A stretch of 56,830 nucleotides of DNA, from assembly GCF_017744435.1 (NCBI RefSeq), contig NZ_JAGIBG010000035.1, positions 1 through 56,830 on the forward strand. The letters run 5' to 3'. The translations under genes and the position numbers were made by a program. Positions within the stretch are counted from its first letter, which is position 1. Each line of letters begins with the position of its first letter. This stretch comes from Pseudomonas sp. GTDB lineage: Bacteria > Pseudomonadota > Gammaproteobacteria > Pseudomonadales > Pseudomonadaceae. The notes under the pieces are model-generated. The model saw only the letters and a program-made list of their open reading frames with translations. It was not told where the DNA came from and searched no databases. Positions 44,011-52,305 of this stretch are shown piece by piece.

Positions 44011-44364
44011 ATGCGCTTTAGCAGCCTCGCTGTAATCGCAGCCGTTACCCTTTCGATTGCCGGGTGTTATTCGCCCGGCGAACTGATCCAGAGGGGCCCC
44101 ACCTATGCTGCTCAGACCCACAAGTCTCCCAAGCAATATGCCTTGTGTGTTTTCCCTCAATGGCAGGAATCGAGGCCGGATGCGACCTTGAGCGAGACTG
44201 AGAATGGCTACAGGTTGCTGAGTGGAAACGACATGAACACCAATGAAATTCTGCAGGTCAGCAAAACAGCCAACGGGAGCGATGTGAAGTTCTATCAGCG
44301 CTCCTATCTGGACTTTGGGGCTGGCAAGGCGACGGCGCTGGAATCGACAAAGAACTGCCTGTGA
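44011..44364 (+). CDS. Small lipoprotein, last gene of the tail-assembly unit
   Basis: Protein of 117 residues with a lipoprotein signal: MRFSSLAVIAAVTLSIAGC, lipobox I-A-G-C with Cys19. The mature part (YSPGELIQRGPTYAAQ...) is strand-rich with two more cysteines. Similar phage-encoded lipoproteins cause superinfection exclusion at the outer membrane; that role is only a suggestion here. I start at ATG 44,011, because the in-frame ATG at 43,996 would put charged residues before the signal. Confidence 0.65.
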   Translation: MRFSSLAVIAAVTLSIAGCYSPGELIQRGPTYAAQTHKSPKQYALCVFPQWQESRPDATLSETENGYRLLSGNDMNTNEILQVSKTANGSDVKFYQRSYLDFGAGKATALESTKNCL

Positions 44365-44371
44365 ATGTTGC

Positions 44372-44408
44372 CGCGCCACGAAATGCGACCTCACCGTTTT
44401 GTGGCGCG
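44372..44408. repeat. Inverted-repeat element, copy 2
   Basis: CGCGCCACGAAAT ... CGTTTTGTGGCGCG, same arms and orientation as 33,908-33,944, right after the lipoprotein stop. Here it may act as an intrinsic terminator of the tail-cargo unit. The two copies bracket the 10.4-kb central part of the element. Confidence 0.75.
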
Positions 44409-44505
44409 AGACAGGCAAAGGGGAACCTTTGAACTGTGTTGTCTATTGCTCCAATTTTTAAAATAAAGGAGTGCTTTCACTGTGCTTTAGTAATGGATTG
44501 CGTAA

Positions 44506-45021
44506 TTATGTTTTCAAGATCCATTCTGTAGGTATATAGTCCGCGTTTCCAACTAAGGCCACAATACGTTCGCGCTCAGACGTAGGGGAAACCCAAATTA
44601 TCTCGCCGATAGTTCCGGAGTGTTGTCCTAGTATTTTAAATACCGCACGAGCAGCATTGTCATTAGACGCTATAATGCTTTTAACCAGAATGGCAGCATC
44701 CACAACGTGTGCGTCTTTCTTTGCAATCAGCTTCTGTGCGTCGCTAATTTGTGCTGCGTCAATTATTTCCGAAACACTAGATGCTATCTTAACTCGGTCT
44801 ATTTTTTTCTTCGCGGTCATTGACGAGTGCCATCTAGTCGAATATAGAGATTTATGCTTGTTCCATTCCTCTCTTAAAGTTGGGCAGAATACAGCTCTCG
44901 CCTCCGACTCTAATATGGCTTTTAGTACCTCTCGAGCCCCTTTTGATACTGGGTTCTCTGATGCCCCTGCTGCCCTTGCCACGTCAGCATCGACTACAAA
45001 ACTCTGGCACTTAATTTTCAT
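44506..45021 (-). CDS. PIN-like nuclease domain protein, partner of the ATPase
   Basis: Protein of 171 residues. PIN-type acidic residues can be placed: Asp11/Asp13 (FVVDADVARAA), Glu51/52 (PTLREEWNKHK), Asp103 and Asp108 (KKDAHVVDAAI) and Asp121 (ASNDNAAR). PIN domains are metal-dependent RNases or DNases. The ATG at 45,021 has GAAGAGG at Shine-Dalgarno distance and overlaps the ATPase stop by 11 bases, so the two are coupled. The region is more AT-rich than the rest of the element. Likely the effector of a two-gene defence system. A longer start at 45,060 is possible. Confidence 0.75.
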   Translation of the reverse strand: MKIKCQSFVVDADVARAAGASENPVSKGAREVLKAILESEARAVFCPTLREEWNKHKSLYSTRWHSSMTAKKKIDRVKIASSVSEIIDAAQISDAQKLIAKKDAHVVDAAILVKSIIASNDNAARAVFKILGQHSGTIGEIIWVSPTSERERIVALVGNADYIPTEWILKT

Positions 45022-46318
45022 TTTCAGCGGCCTCTTCAGCGGCCTCTTCAACGGCATCAAGATATTCTTGCTCTACGTCTAGGGCTACGCTGTCGAAGTC
45101 TTCGGGCCAGTCGCCAAACGCGCCAAAGTTATCCAACTTTGATTTATTTATCTGAGTCTGACCCGTTGTTGGGTCTTGAGTGAACCAATTTAAATTAACT
45201 TGTTCGCCTTTGAGCAAGCCTTTTGCAACCAATATTTGAATTCCGCGAATTAGTATGGAGCTATGAGTTTCGATGACTACGTGTACGCCGCCTTCAATCA
45301 CAGCGCTTGCGATTATTTTGGATAGTTCATACTGAGCTCGAGGGTGTAAGTGAAGTTCCGGTTGCTCCACATATACAACTTGCCCCTTCTTAGCTGAAAG
45401 CAGTGCAACGAGCACGGGCAGGGTTTGTGAGACGCCAAACCCTACATCGGCAATATTCACATAATCCGATTTGGCCGCCGCACACCCTCTATGTCGGGAG
45501 ATTAGAATCTCGAGGCGCGTATCATTTATCGGAGAAATGTCAATGGATGTAGCCAGGCCCAGATCTTTCAATTGGGCAATCAAGGTTTTAAATTTCTGCT
45601 GGTTGGTTCGTGTATTTTTCCAGCGACTGATAATACTAGCTATGTATCTTTCAAAAGAGCCGGGGAATTTTGATTCAGATGAGGCTACTTTGTACGATCT
45701 TTCCGGATTTCCTCGTAGTCCGGGAACGTGAATCAACTCTGAGGTTAGTCTCTTCAAACCCTCTGCTGGCAGTATGCCTGCGGAGAATGGTAATCTTTTG
45801 GAAGAGTGGAGTTTCAGCCCCAAAAAGCAACGATCCCTAACCACTCGCCAACTCAGTCCTTCAAAGCTTTCAAATACACTCTTGAATGGTTCAAACTTTT
45901 CGTTTGTCAGAATGGATTCGATCTCAGTGTTTTTCATACCTAGGCGTATTTCAGATCCTTGGTTGAAATCACCTCCGCTCATGCTCATTTTTTCAACGGT
46001 TATTCCGCGTTTTGCATTGAATTTGTAAGACGCGGTAATGCTCTTTTCAGCTGATTCAAGCGTGACGCTAAATGAGTTCAGATTCGATTCAGGAACTTTT
46101 GATATGATTTCGCTGGAGTCAGTTAGTCTGACATTTGCACCATCTAGAAGAAGCGAGCCCGAGTCAAATTCATTCTCAATCGACTGCTTCATTAATAGAA
46201 GAGGCTGCATAAAACTAGATTTGCCTGAGCTATTAGCACCGGCAAGTATTGTTAATCCGCCAATTTCAATAGAGCGCGGTTTGGCTATGGATTTGTAGCC
46301 TTCAATTGTTATCTTCAT
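45011..46318 (-). CDS. AAA (ABC-type, OLD/RecF-like) ATPase, partner of the PIN protein
   Basis: Protein of 435 residues with Walker A LAGANSSGKSSFMQPLLL (residues 27-34), an ABC-signature-like VGFGVSQTLPVLVALL, Walker B QVVYVEQPELHLHPRAQ and the H-switch HVVIETHSSILIRG. This is the single-chain AAA_15/AAA_21-type ATPase often seen in defence pairs. There is no C-terminal Toprim; the protein ends in an acidic tail (EEAAEEAAENEN). AAGGAGGGG precedes the ATG. Transcribed leftwards, against the element's main direction. Confidence 0.85.
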   Translation of the reverse strand: MKITIEGYKSIAKPRSIEIGGLTILAGANSSGKSSFMQPLLLMKQSIENEFDSGSLLLDGANVRLTDSSEIISKVPESNLNSFSVTLESAEKSITASYKFNAKRGITVEKMSMSGGDFNQGSEIRLGMKNTEIESILTNEKFEPFKSVFESFEGLSWRVVRDRCFLGLKLHSSKRLPFSAGILPAEGLKRLTSELIHVPGLRGNPERSYKVASSESKFPGSFERYIASIISRWKNTRTNQQKFKTLIAQLKDLGLATSIDISPINDTRLEILISRHRGCAAAKSDYVNIADVGFGVSQTLPVLVALLSAKKGQVVYVEQPELHLHPRAQYELSKIIASAVIEGGVHVVIETHSSILIRGIQILVAKGLLKGEQVNLNWFTQDPTTGQTQINKSKLDNFGAFGDWPEDFDSVALDVEQEYLDAVEEAAEEAAENEN

Positions 46319-46675
46319 GGCCCCTCCTTGGGGAAAAATTGTGCATTTATATCATTCGCCGCGTTCAAAAGGGAACTGGACGTTAGCCTAGGAAGCCTGG
46401 AGATATGGGCATCTAAGGGGTTGAGGCGACAGTGCTAGCTCGGCTGGCTATAACGTTACCCATCGGATGCCACCGCCTTGAGTGCGTTCTGTCCAGGGAA
46501 CCCTTGAGAGGGGAGTTGGCGCTCGTCATGCTGCGAACCGTAAGGAGGTTGGCCAGGCAACGAGTAATGGCAGGCGATTCGGCTTGCAAGCCGGGCCAGT
46601 TCGCACCGGTGGTTCGCGCGCCGGGTTCGCAACCCCCATGGCGCGAACCTGGGCGCCAGTCATAGCCGGCTGGCG
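46319..46675. other. Intergenic region between ATPase and DUF2513 genes
   Basis: No gene seen in 357 bases. It contains a 9-bp perfect inverted repeat, GGTTCGCGC ... GCGCGAACC (about 46,611-46,650), and GC-rich filler. A DUF2513 terminator or the ATPase promoter may lie here. Confidence 0.5.
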
Positions 46676-47059
46676 TCAGATTTCTACCCCACTGTGCTCG
46701 GCAATTTTCTTCCGGATAAAGCCTTTGGCTAAATCCTTCAGTAAGTCAACGCTGAACCCACCCGCAGCTTTGGCACCTTGGCGTGTTTTGCGCCATATCT
46801 CGTCATCTCGAACGGCGTCCACAAAGTCATGGCCAGACCAAGTGAGCTGCCGGAACTGAAATCCGTTCAATAGCCCTTTGCCACCCTGATCGACCAGCCC
46901 AGCTTGTACAGCTAGTTTGAGATGGTACCGAACTTCATCGTCGGTATATCCTTCGATGGCCAGTTCACCGTTGCGAAATATCAAAATTGAGTCAGCTTTG
47001 GTGCTCGCTCCTTCTAGGCGGAGCAAAAGCAAGCGCAGTAAGTCCATATCACGTTGCAT
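46676..47059 (-). CDS. DUF2513-family protein
   Basis: Protein of 127 residues with the DUF2513 start MQRDMDLLRLLLLRLEG and the pattern GYTDDEVRYHLKLAVQAGLVD (a winged-helix-like 'deV.yHl.LL.eAGLi'). The end, FIRKKIAEHSGVEI, is basic. The family is common in prophages and satellites and has no established role. The ATG at 47,059 has AGGAGATG upstream, while 47,092 lacks one. Confidence 0.85.
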   Translation of the reverse strand: MQRDMDLLRLLLLRLEGASTKADSILIFRNGELAIEGYTDDEVRYHLKLAVQAGLVDQGGKGLLNGFQFRQLTWSGHDFVDAVRDDEIWRKTRQGAKAAGGFSVDLLKDLAKGFIRKKIAEHSGVEI

Positions 47060-48407
47060 CACACATCTCCTTGGTCTGAAGGCTAGGCTCACAGGTCAAC
47101 TGCCCGCTGAGTATTCACCATTTCGCACCACGGTGTCGCAGAGCTGAAGCGCAATCTTCAGGCGCGAACCTGCGGGCCTGTCTGTTATCAAAAGTTATGG
47201 TTTCCAGGCGGGAGTTGCCACTCTGGTTTCCACGGTATTGCAGGCTCCCGGTGGCCCCAGCGCCAGCCGATCCGATCTCAGGTTTTCTCAGGTTCCACTA
47301 TGTAGCAATCAGCACGGCAGGCTGGCCAGCAACTTTTACCGGGCCTTTACCGAATGTGAGACAGGCATGAGACGGAACCCGTATGGTCTGGGCATCCGAG
47401 GCCAGGTGCCAAGCATTGTCGGTAAAAAGCTGGTGGTCGGCGCCGTCTCACATTGCTGGTGGTGCTGGACGCTACTTTGACCACACTTTGACGGATCACG
47501 GGCCAGGCAGATGGCGGTGGCGCATGTGGCCGGGCGTCTGAGGTATGTCCGGTGCGGGAGGCCGTCAAAGTCGAGCCCGTGGCCGTCTCATACCCCTGAC
47601 AGGCCTAAGACGGATTTTGGACAGCTTTGGACAGCTTTGGACGGATCGCCGCTGGTGTTGCGCAATGGTGCTGGCGCTATGGCCTGTGATGGCTGGGCTG
47701 CCGGCGTGGTGGTGGTCTGCTCCGGCCGCATGCTCGTCCAGAATAGTCTGGTGAAGCTAGACCAGCACAAGACCGTGCTAGATGGTGGTCGGCGGCCCCA
47801 TTCGCTGGATCACTGGCCGGGCTTGGCCTGGGCCTATGCGTGATGGGTTGGCGCGGACATTCCCGTCTAATGCCGAAGCCCCAATTCTGGACAGGCTCTG
47901 GACGATTTCAGGGCGTCAGCAAGTGGACGGGCGGGCTGGGGAGCACGTCAGATAGGTGGTGCGCACCGGTGCCGCTGGGTCTTGGTCGAATGGCTGTCCA
48001 GAATCGCCGTAACTCTGACCCGCCCCTGACGGAAATTCTTGACCAGTCTTGACGGATTGAAACGCTGGCGCTTGAGCATGATTAGCTGTAAGCCTTGCTG
48101 TACAAGGGCTGGTGCTATATCCGGAAGACCTGTGGGAGCGGGGGCCGTCAAGAATTTCCGTGCATGTTCGTCAAGAGAAGCCAGGCAGTCCAGGACCTGA
48201 CGAAACCTGACACTCCGGGCCTGCAAAAGGGGGGAGCCAAAGTGATCCACCACTGCGCAGCGGGCCATGGCCACCACCACGGCTAAGGTATGGCGGATAT
48301 CACCACACCCTGGCGGCAAAGGTGTCTCCGAGACGGAGATGCCCAGTGCATTTGCCAGCCGTTGCCGATCAACTATGGTTCCTCGACAACCCAGTGGAGA
48401 GCCATGG
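47060..48407. other. 1.35-kb region without recognisable genes
   Basis: Reading frames in both directions lack ribosome-binding sites and protein character. The sequence holds repeated short motifs: TTTGACGGATCAC, TTTGGACAGC (twice in tandem at about 47,617-47,637), CTTGACGGATTGA and several GAGACGG/GTCTCA units. Either decayed genes or a cis-acting control region. It may also contain the promoter of the 71-aa ORF. Confidence 0.45.
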
Positions 48408-48623
48408 ATGAAAGAATTACGCACTGTTGCTGAGGTGCTTGAGCGCCTCAGTCATAACCAGGACGCACTGCGAGCCTCTGTAGAGGAGCTGGCCAAGTGG
48501 GTTGGCGAGCGGGGATCGGATGCGGTGGTGGGTAACGTCAACGGCGCGTTGGCGACCATGGATGACAACATCGATGCCGTGCGACAGGGAATTGCAGAGC
48601 TGGTGGCGGCGAGTGTTCGATAG
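48408..48623 (+). CDS. Small helical hypothetical protein (71 aa)
   Basis: MKELRTVAEVLERLSHNQDALRASVEEL... is a long coiled, acidic helix with a short break (GSDAVVGNVNGALATMDDN). GGAG precedes the ATG at 48,408. A longer frame from 48,267 would cross sequence with no coding character. Not recognised. Possibly phage-derived. Confidence 0.55.
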   Translation: MKELRTVAEVLERLSHNQDALRASVEELAKWVGERGSDAVVGNVNGALATMDDNIDAVRQGIAELVAASVR

Positions 48624-48889
48624 CCCGGCAGAGCGGGCTGGCCAGCCTTGGCGAAACTCCCAATTCCGGCAATCTCGACTGATATTGGTAGTCTCGCCCC
48701 GCTTTGGCGAGCTAACGCCAGCAGTGGTACCTACATATACGCACAGCCCGCGCCAAGGTTTACAGCTTTGACAGCAGGTCGGAACAGGTGGCCCGGCAAC
48801 CTGGTGCAAACTACCCGGATACTGGGCAGTTATCTGATAATCAAGCGCCAGGCTCACTCTCTGAGCACAACCACATCGAGGGCCGCACC

Positions 48890-49093
48890 ATGTCCGTTAT
48901 CGACTGCGACTACCTGCCCCAACCGGAGCCGGTCCAGTTCCCGCCAGAGCTGGCGCTACTGATTGTCAGGAAGGCCGCCGCCATGGCCGAGGCGTTCGAG
49001 AGCAAGGCGCTCGACCAGATGACCATGGACGCCAGCAGGGCGCTGCGCGATGGAGTGGAGCCGCGTAGGATCATCAGGCAGATGGGGCTGTAA
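48890..49093 (+). CDS. Small hypothetical protein (67 aa)
   Basis: MSVIDCDYLPQPEPVQFPPE..., Ala/Arg-rich helix ending EPRRIIRQMGL. GAGGG precedes the ATG. It is the last ORF of the element before the end repeats. Function unknown. Confidence 0.5.
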   Translation: MSVIDCDYLPQPEPVQFPPELALLIVRKAAAMAEAFESKALDQMTMDASRALRDGVEPRRIIRQMGL

Positions 49094-49181
49094 TTACGGG
49101 ATTTCCCCGTAATTGCCTGGTCAAGGTGTTGCTTTCATCGCAACGCCTGGTGTGCCCATCGTTTCGGGTTAGTCAGGCCCG

Positions 49182-49245
49182 GCTATACACAACCCCCTGG
49201 GCATCGCTTAAACAATGGCTATACACAACCCCCCTCGCATCGCCA
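49182..49245. repeat. Direct repeat of about 28 bases near the right end
   Basis: GGCTATACACAACCCCCTGG-type unit occurs twice (49,182 and 49,218) with 8 bases between the copies, both ending in GCATCGC. Only at this end of the element. Confidence 0.7.
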
Positions 49246-49275
49246 CATTTCTGCTGAGCTGCGCCCACCATCTTT

Positions 49276-49326
<51 letters not shown>

Positions 49327-49366
49327 GTCTCATTCGGGAGGGTAGCTCCTGGAGGGGGTGGGCGAG

Positions 49367-49390
49367 GAAACGGGGAACGAACGGGGAAAA
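49367..49390. repeat. Right copy of the end-repeat (possible integrase arm site)
   Basis: GAAACGGGGAACGAACGGGG + AAAA, 23/24 identical to 32,084-32,107 and in direct orientation. It lies 19 bases inside attR, a typical spot for an arm-type site. Confidence 0.7.
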
Positions 49391-49408
49391 TTCAGAAGCC
49401 AATGGTCC

Positions 49409-49533
<125 letters not shown>

Positions 49534-49630
49534 AATGGGGCGTCATTATAACGATCGGTTGGCGCCTGTAAACCACTTCCTTGCGAAAGCGTGCAAATAG
49601 CCTAAGTCACCGGTCCAAAAGGATATTTTC

Positions 49631-49879
49631 TTACCAACCGCGATGGATGGTGTTGACGTTCGGCTCGCTCTTTCCTGGGTTGAAAAACAGCTTGTCGTTG
49701 TCGCAGCCGCGCTTGCGGCACGGGCTTTCGACGCGCAGGGGCAGGCCGTTGTCGCCGCCCAGCTGCATGCCGGGGGTGTTCCAGTCCAGGTTGCTGGCGG
49801 GGTGCGGGGCGGGGCTATTGCTGCAGGCGCCAAGGGACAGGGTGAGGGCCAGCAGGGCAAGGGGTTTGGCTTGGATCAC
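49631..49879 (-). CDS. Small lipoprotein
   Basis: Protein of 82 residues from a GTG start at 49,879. The signal peptide IQAKPLALLALTLSLGAC has a lipobox L-G-A-C with Cys19, and the mature part starts SNSPAPHPASNLDWNTPG. Two further Cys occur in SPCRKRGCDNDK. No family recognised. A longer frame to 50,224 contains no start better supported. Confidence 0.65.
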   Translation of the reverse strand: MIQAKPLALLALTLSLGACSNSPAPHPASNLDWNTPGMQLGGDNGLPLRVESPCRKRGCDNDKLFFNPGKSEPNVNTIHRGW

Positions 49880-50273
49880 GATGGTGTAGTCCGTTAGTCC
49901 ATTGTCGGTTCTGGCGCAACGCCAGACGGTCGCAGGGCTGGCGGGCAGCGTGCGACGTAGCTTTTTAATGATTTGGGGGGCGGATGATACACCGGTGGGC
50001 CTCTTCGCGGGTGAACCCCCTCCCACAAAAAGCAGCGCGCTACGCTGGGAAATTGGCCTTGCGCAGCATGCACAACGAGAGCTTATGCACAAGAGGCATT
50101 GTCGCCTTGCGCGAAAGGCATGCCGCCTCTCCATACCGCCGGTCTTTGCGCAAACACCTGTTTTTACTGGGCTTGAGGCGTATGTGGGAATAAGCCAAAC
50201 ACTTGAAATAGCGCCTGGCTCCATTCAGTCATCAAAAGCTTGTTCACAGAGTTATCCACAGGTTGTGCTGCGG
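49880..50273. other. Intergenic region between lipoprotein and methyltransferase
   Basis: No gene in 394 bases. A degenerate REP fragment is at about 49,995-50,032, and a DnaA-box match TTATCCACA is at 50,252-50,260 with a weaker TGTTCACAG at 50,241. Confidence 0.5.
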
Positions 50274-51479
50274 CTAACGGTCACGTTCGGCTAGTAGCAG
50301 CAGGTTGCGTGGGGTGAGTGGGTAATCGCAGAAAGTGCCCAGGCGAACGTTGTAGCCCTGATCTTCGAGGAACAAGGCACGGTCGAGCACCAACCACAGC
50401 TCCAGCGGGCGACGGAACAGGTTGCGCAGGCGCTCGAGGTTGCGCACCTCGGCCAGGCGCCGCCAGCCGGCGGCCTCCAGCGCGGCCCAGTCCGGGTTGC
50501 CTCTCAGCTCGACCTTGCGCAGGTCGGCCAGCTCACGGCAATACTGCTCGAAAGGCTTATCCAGCCAGGCGATCGGCAGGGAAGGCGTGGACAGGTATTC
50601 ATCGCACTGGCGCTGTTCGCGCTGCAGCAGGTCGAAGCCCAGGCGCCGGGCCATGGAGCAGTCGCGTTGATGCCGCACGCGGGCGCTGGCGGTGACGGCT
50701 TCGTTCAGCGGCAGGCCCAGGTCGATCATGCTCAGCTGCAGCGGGGAGTGCTGTGCGGCTGTGGATAACGGCTGATAGTACTCGCCGGGGATGCGGTTGT
50801 AGCAGCAAGGTGCCACGGCCAGGTGGCGGCAGCCTTGCTGGCTTGCCTGGCGCAGCAGGTGCACGTGCAGTTCGCCGCAGGCGTGCAGGGCGACCACGCT
50901 TTTCTCGTGGTTCAGGTGCTGGGTACTGCCGGCAGCCATCACATCCTGGTGGACGTGGGTCGCGGGCAGGTGATGGTGATCGCTCAGGGCCTGGCCAGCG
51001 GCGACCAGTTCAGGGTTGTACTCCAGGCAGGTCAGCTGCTGGCCGGGTTGCAGCAGGCGTCGGCCGAGGTGGCCTTTGCCGGAGCACCAGTCGAGCCAGT
51101 GACGGGTGTGCTCGCGAAAGCCCAGGCGGCGGCTGAAGGCTTCGATCTGCTGCCATTTACGGCCCGGGACGTTGACGTCGAGGCGGTGGCCGGCGCTGGG
51201 CAGGCCGGTGTCGGGGAGCTCGCCCAGGGCTGACAGTTGCTGGGCTTGCGCGGCCAGTTGTGGGAACGGGGCGGGCAGGCCTTGCGGGTTGATGTCGGCT
51301 TCGGCGTCGGCCAGGGTGCACTGGCGCAAGTGGGCGGCGAGTTCGGGGTATTCGGTTTCCCAGTCCAGGCGCAGGGCGGTGAAGGGCCGGGGTTTCCACA
51401 GCGGCTGGTGCTCGGTCAGGAACTGGTCGAGGGCCTGGAAGCGGTCGTACAGTTGGTGGCTGTGGAGGTAGGTGGACAT
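50274..51479 (-). CDS. SAM-dependent class I methyltransferase
   Basis: Protein of 401 residues with the SAM-binding motif HWLDWCSGKGHLGRRLLQPG (D-x-C-S-G-K-G-x-x-G) near residue 135. VALHACGELHVHLLR and VAPCCYNRIPGEYYQPL (about residues 205-250) resemble the conserved second half of the family of 'methyltransferase domain-containing' proteins near METTL25. The substrate is unknown. It is the last gene before the REP pair and is convergent with nothing. Confidence 0.85.
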   Translation of the reverse strand: MSTYLHSHQLYDRFQALDQFLTEHQPLWKPRPFTALRLDWETEYPELAAHLRQCTLADAEADINPQGLPAPFPQLAAQAQQLSALGELPDTGLPSAGHRLDVNVPGRKWQQIEAFSRRLGFREHTRHWLDWCSGKGHLGRRLLQPGQQLTCLEYNPELVAAGQALSDHHHLPATHVHQDVMAAGSTQHLNHEKSVVALHACGELHVHLLRQASQQGCRHLAVAPCCYNRIPGEYYQPLSTAAQHSPLQLSMIDLGLPLNEAVTASARVRHQRDCSMARRLGFDLLQREQRQCDEYLSTPSLPIAWLDKPFEQYCRELADLRKVELRGNPDWAALEAAGWRRLAEVRNLERLRNLFRRPLELWLVLDRALFLEDQGYNVRLGTFCDYPLTPRNLLLLAERDR

Positions 51480-51512
51480 GGGGCAAGGCTTGAGGTGGGT
51501 GGTGGTTTTGGG

Positions 51513-51602
51513 GGCCTCTTCGCGGGCACGCCCGCTCCCACAGGTATAGCGCCTAACTTAAGAATGGCGCTACACCTGTGGGAGCGGGCGTGCCCGCGAA
51601 GA
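51513..51602. repeat. Inverted pair of REP elements
   Basis: GCCTCTTCGCGGGCACGCCC ... GGGCGTGCCCGCGAAG flanking about 35 bases, between the methyltransferase and the ABC permease genes. Confidence 0.87.
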
Positions 51603-51615
51603 CGGCAGTGAAGGT

Positions 51616-52305
51616 TCAGCGGCCCTGGCAGGCGTCCACGCGCAACCAGCGCTCCAGCAGTTTGAAGCCTTGCACCAGCACGAACGAGATCACCAGGTAG
51701 AACACCCCGGCAGCGAAGAAGATCTCTACCGGCAGGTAGGTCCGGGCAATGATCGTGCGGGCCATGCCGGTCAGGTCCAGCAGGGTCACGGTGCTGGCCA
51801 GTGCGCTGGCCTTGAGCATCAGGATCACTTCGTTGCTGTAGGCCGGCAGGCCGATGCGCGAGGCGCGCGGCAGCATGATGTAGAACAGCGTCTTGCCTCG
51901 TGACATGCCCAGTGCCCGTGCCGCTTCGATCTCGCCCTTGGGGATCGACTGCAGCGCGCCGCGCAGGATCTCGGCGATGTAGGCGGCGGTGTGCAGGGTC
52001 ATGGTCAGCGCCGTGCACCAGAACGGATCGCGCAGGTACGGCCACAGCGAGCTGGAACGTACCGCGTCGAACTGCGCCAGGCCGTAGTAGACCAGGAACA
52101 GCTGCACCAGCAGCGGCGTGCCACGGAAGAAGAAGATGTAGCTGAACGGCACGGCGCGCACATACCAGTGGCGCGAAGAGCGGGCGATGCCCAGCGGGAT
52201 GGCCAGGATGAGCCCGGCGACCACCGCAATGGCCAGCAGCTCCAGGGTCAGGGTCGCACCCTGGGCCAGGCGCGGCAGCCATTTGATGATGACTTCCCAA
52301 TTCAT
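51616..52305 (-). CDS. Amino-acid ABC transporter permease (HisM/ArtM-like)
   Basis: Protein of 229 residues with five to six TM segments and the inner-membrane permease EAA loop (EIEAARALGMSRGKTLFYIMLPRA). It fits the polar-amino-acid permease family, and its partner is the permease upstream. The stop of that gene directly abuts this start. Substrate not determined by sequence. Confidence 0.92.
   Translation of the reverse strand: MNWEVIIKWLPRLAQGATLTLELLAIAVVAGLILAIPLGIARSSRHWYVRAVPFSYIFFFRGTPLLVQLFLVYYGLAQFDAVRSSSLWPYLRDPFWCTALTMTLHTAAYIAEILRGALQSIPKGEIEAARALGMSRGKTLFYIMLPRASRIGLPAYSNEVILMLKASALASTVTLLDLTGMARTIIARTYLPVEIFFAAGVFYLVISFVLVQGFKLLERWLRVDACQGR

Noticed and set aside
47948..48424. 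158-codon minus-strand frame (MRNSFIHGSPLG...)
   Set aside because: No ribosome-binding site, overlaps the start of the better-supported 71-aa ORF and crosses repeat-rich sequence.
50241..50260. DnaA-box-like TTATCCACA and TGTTCACAG as a replication origin
   Set aside because: Only one good box with one weak one and no AT-rich unwinding element or dnaA/dnaN neighbours; more likely chance or a local DnaA site.
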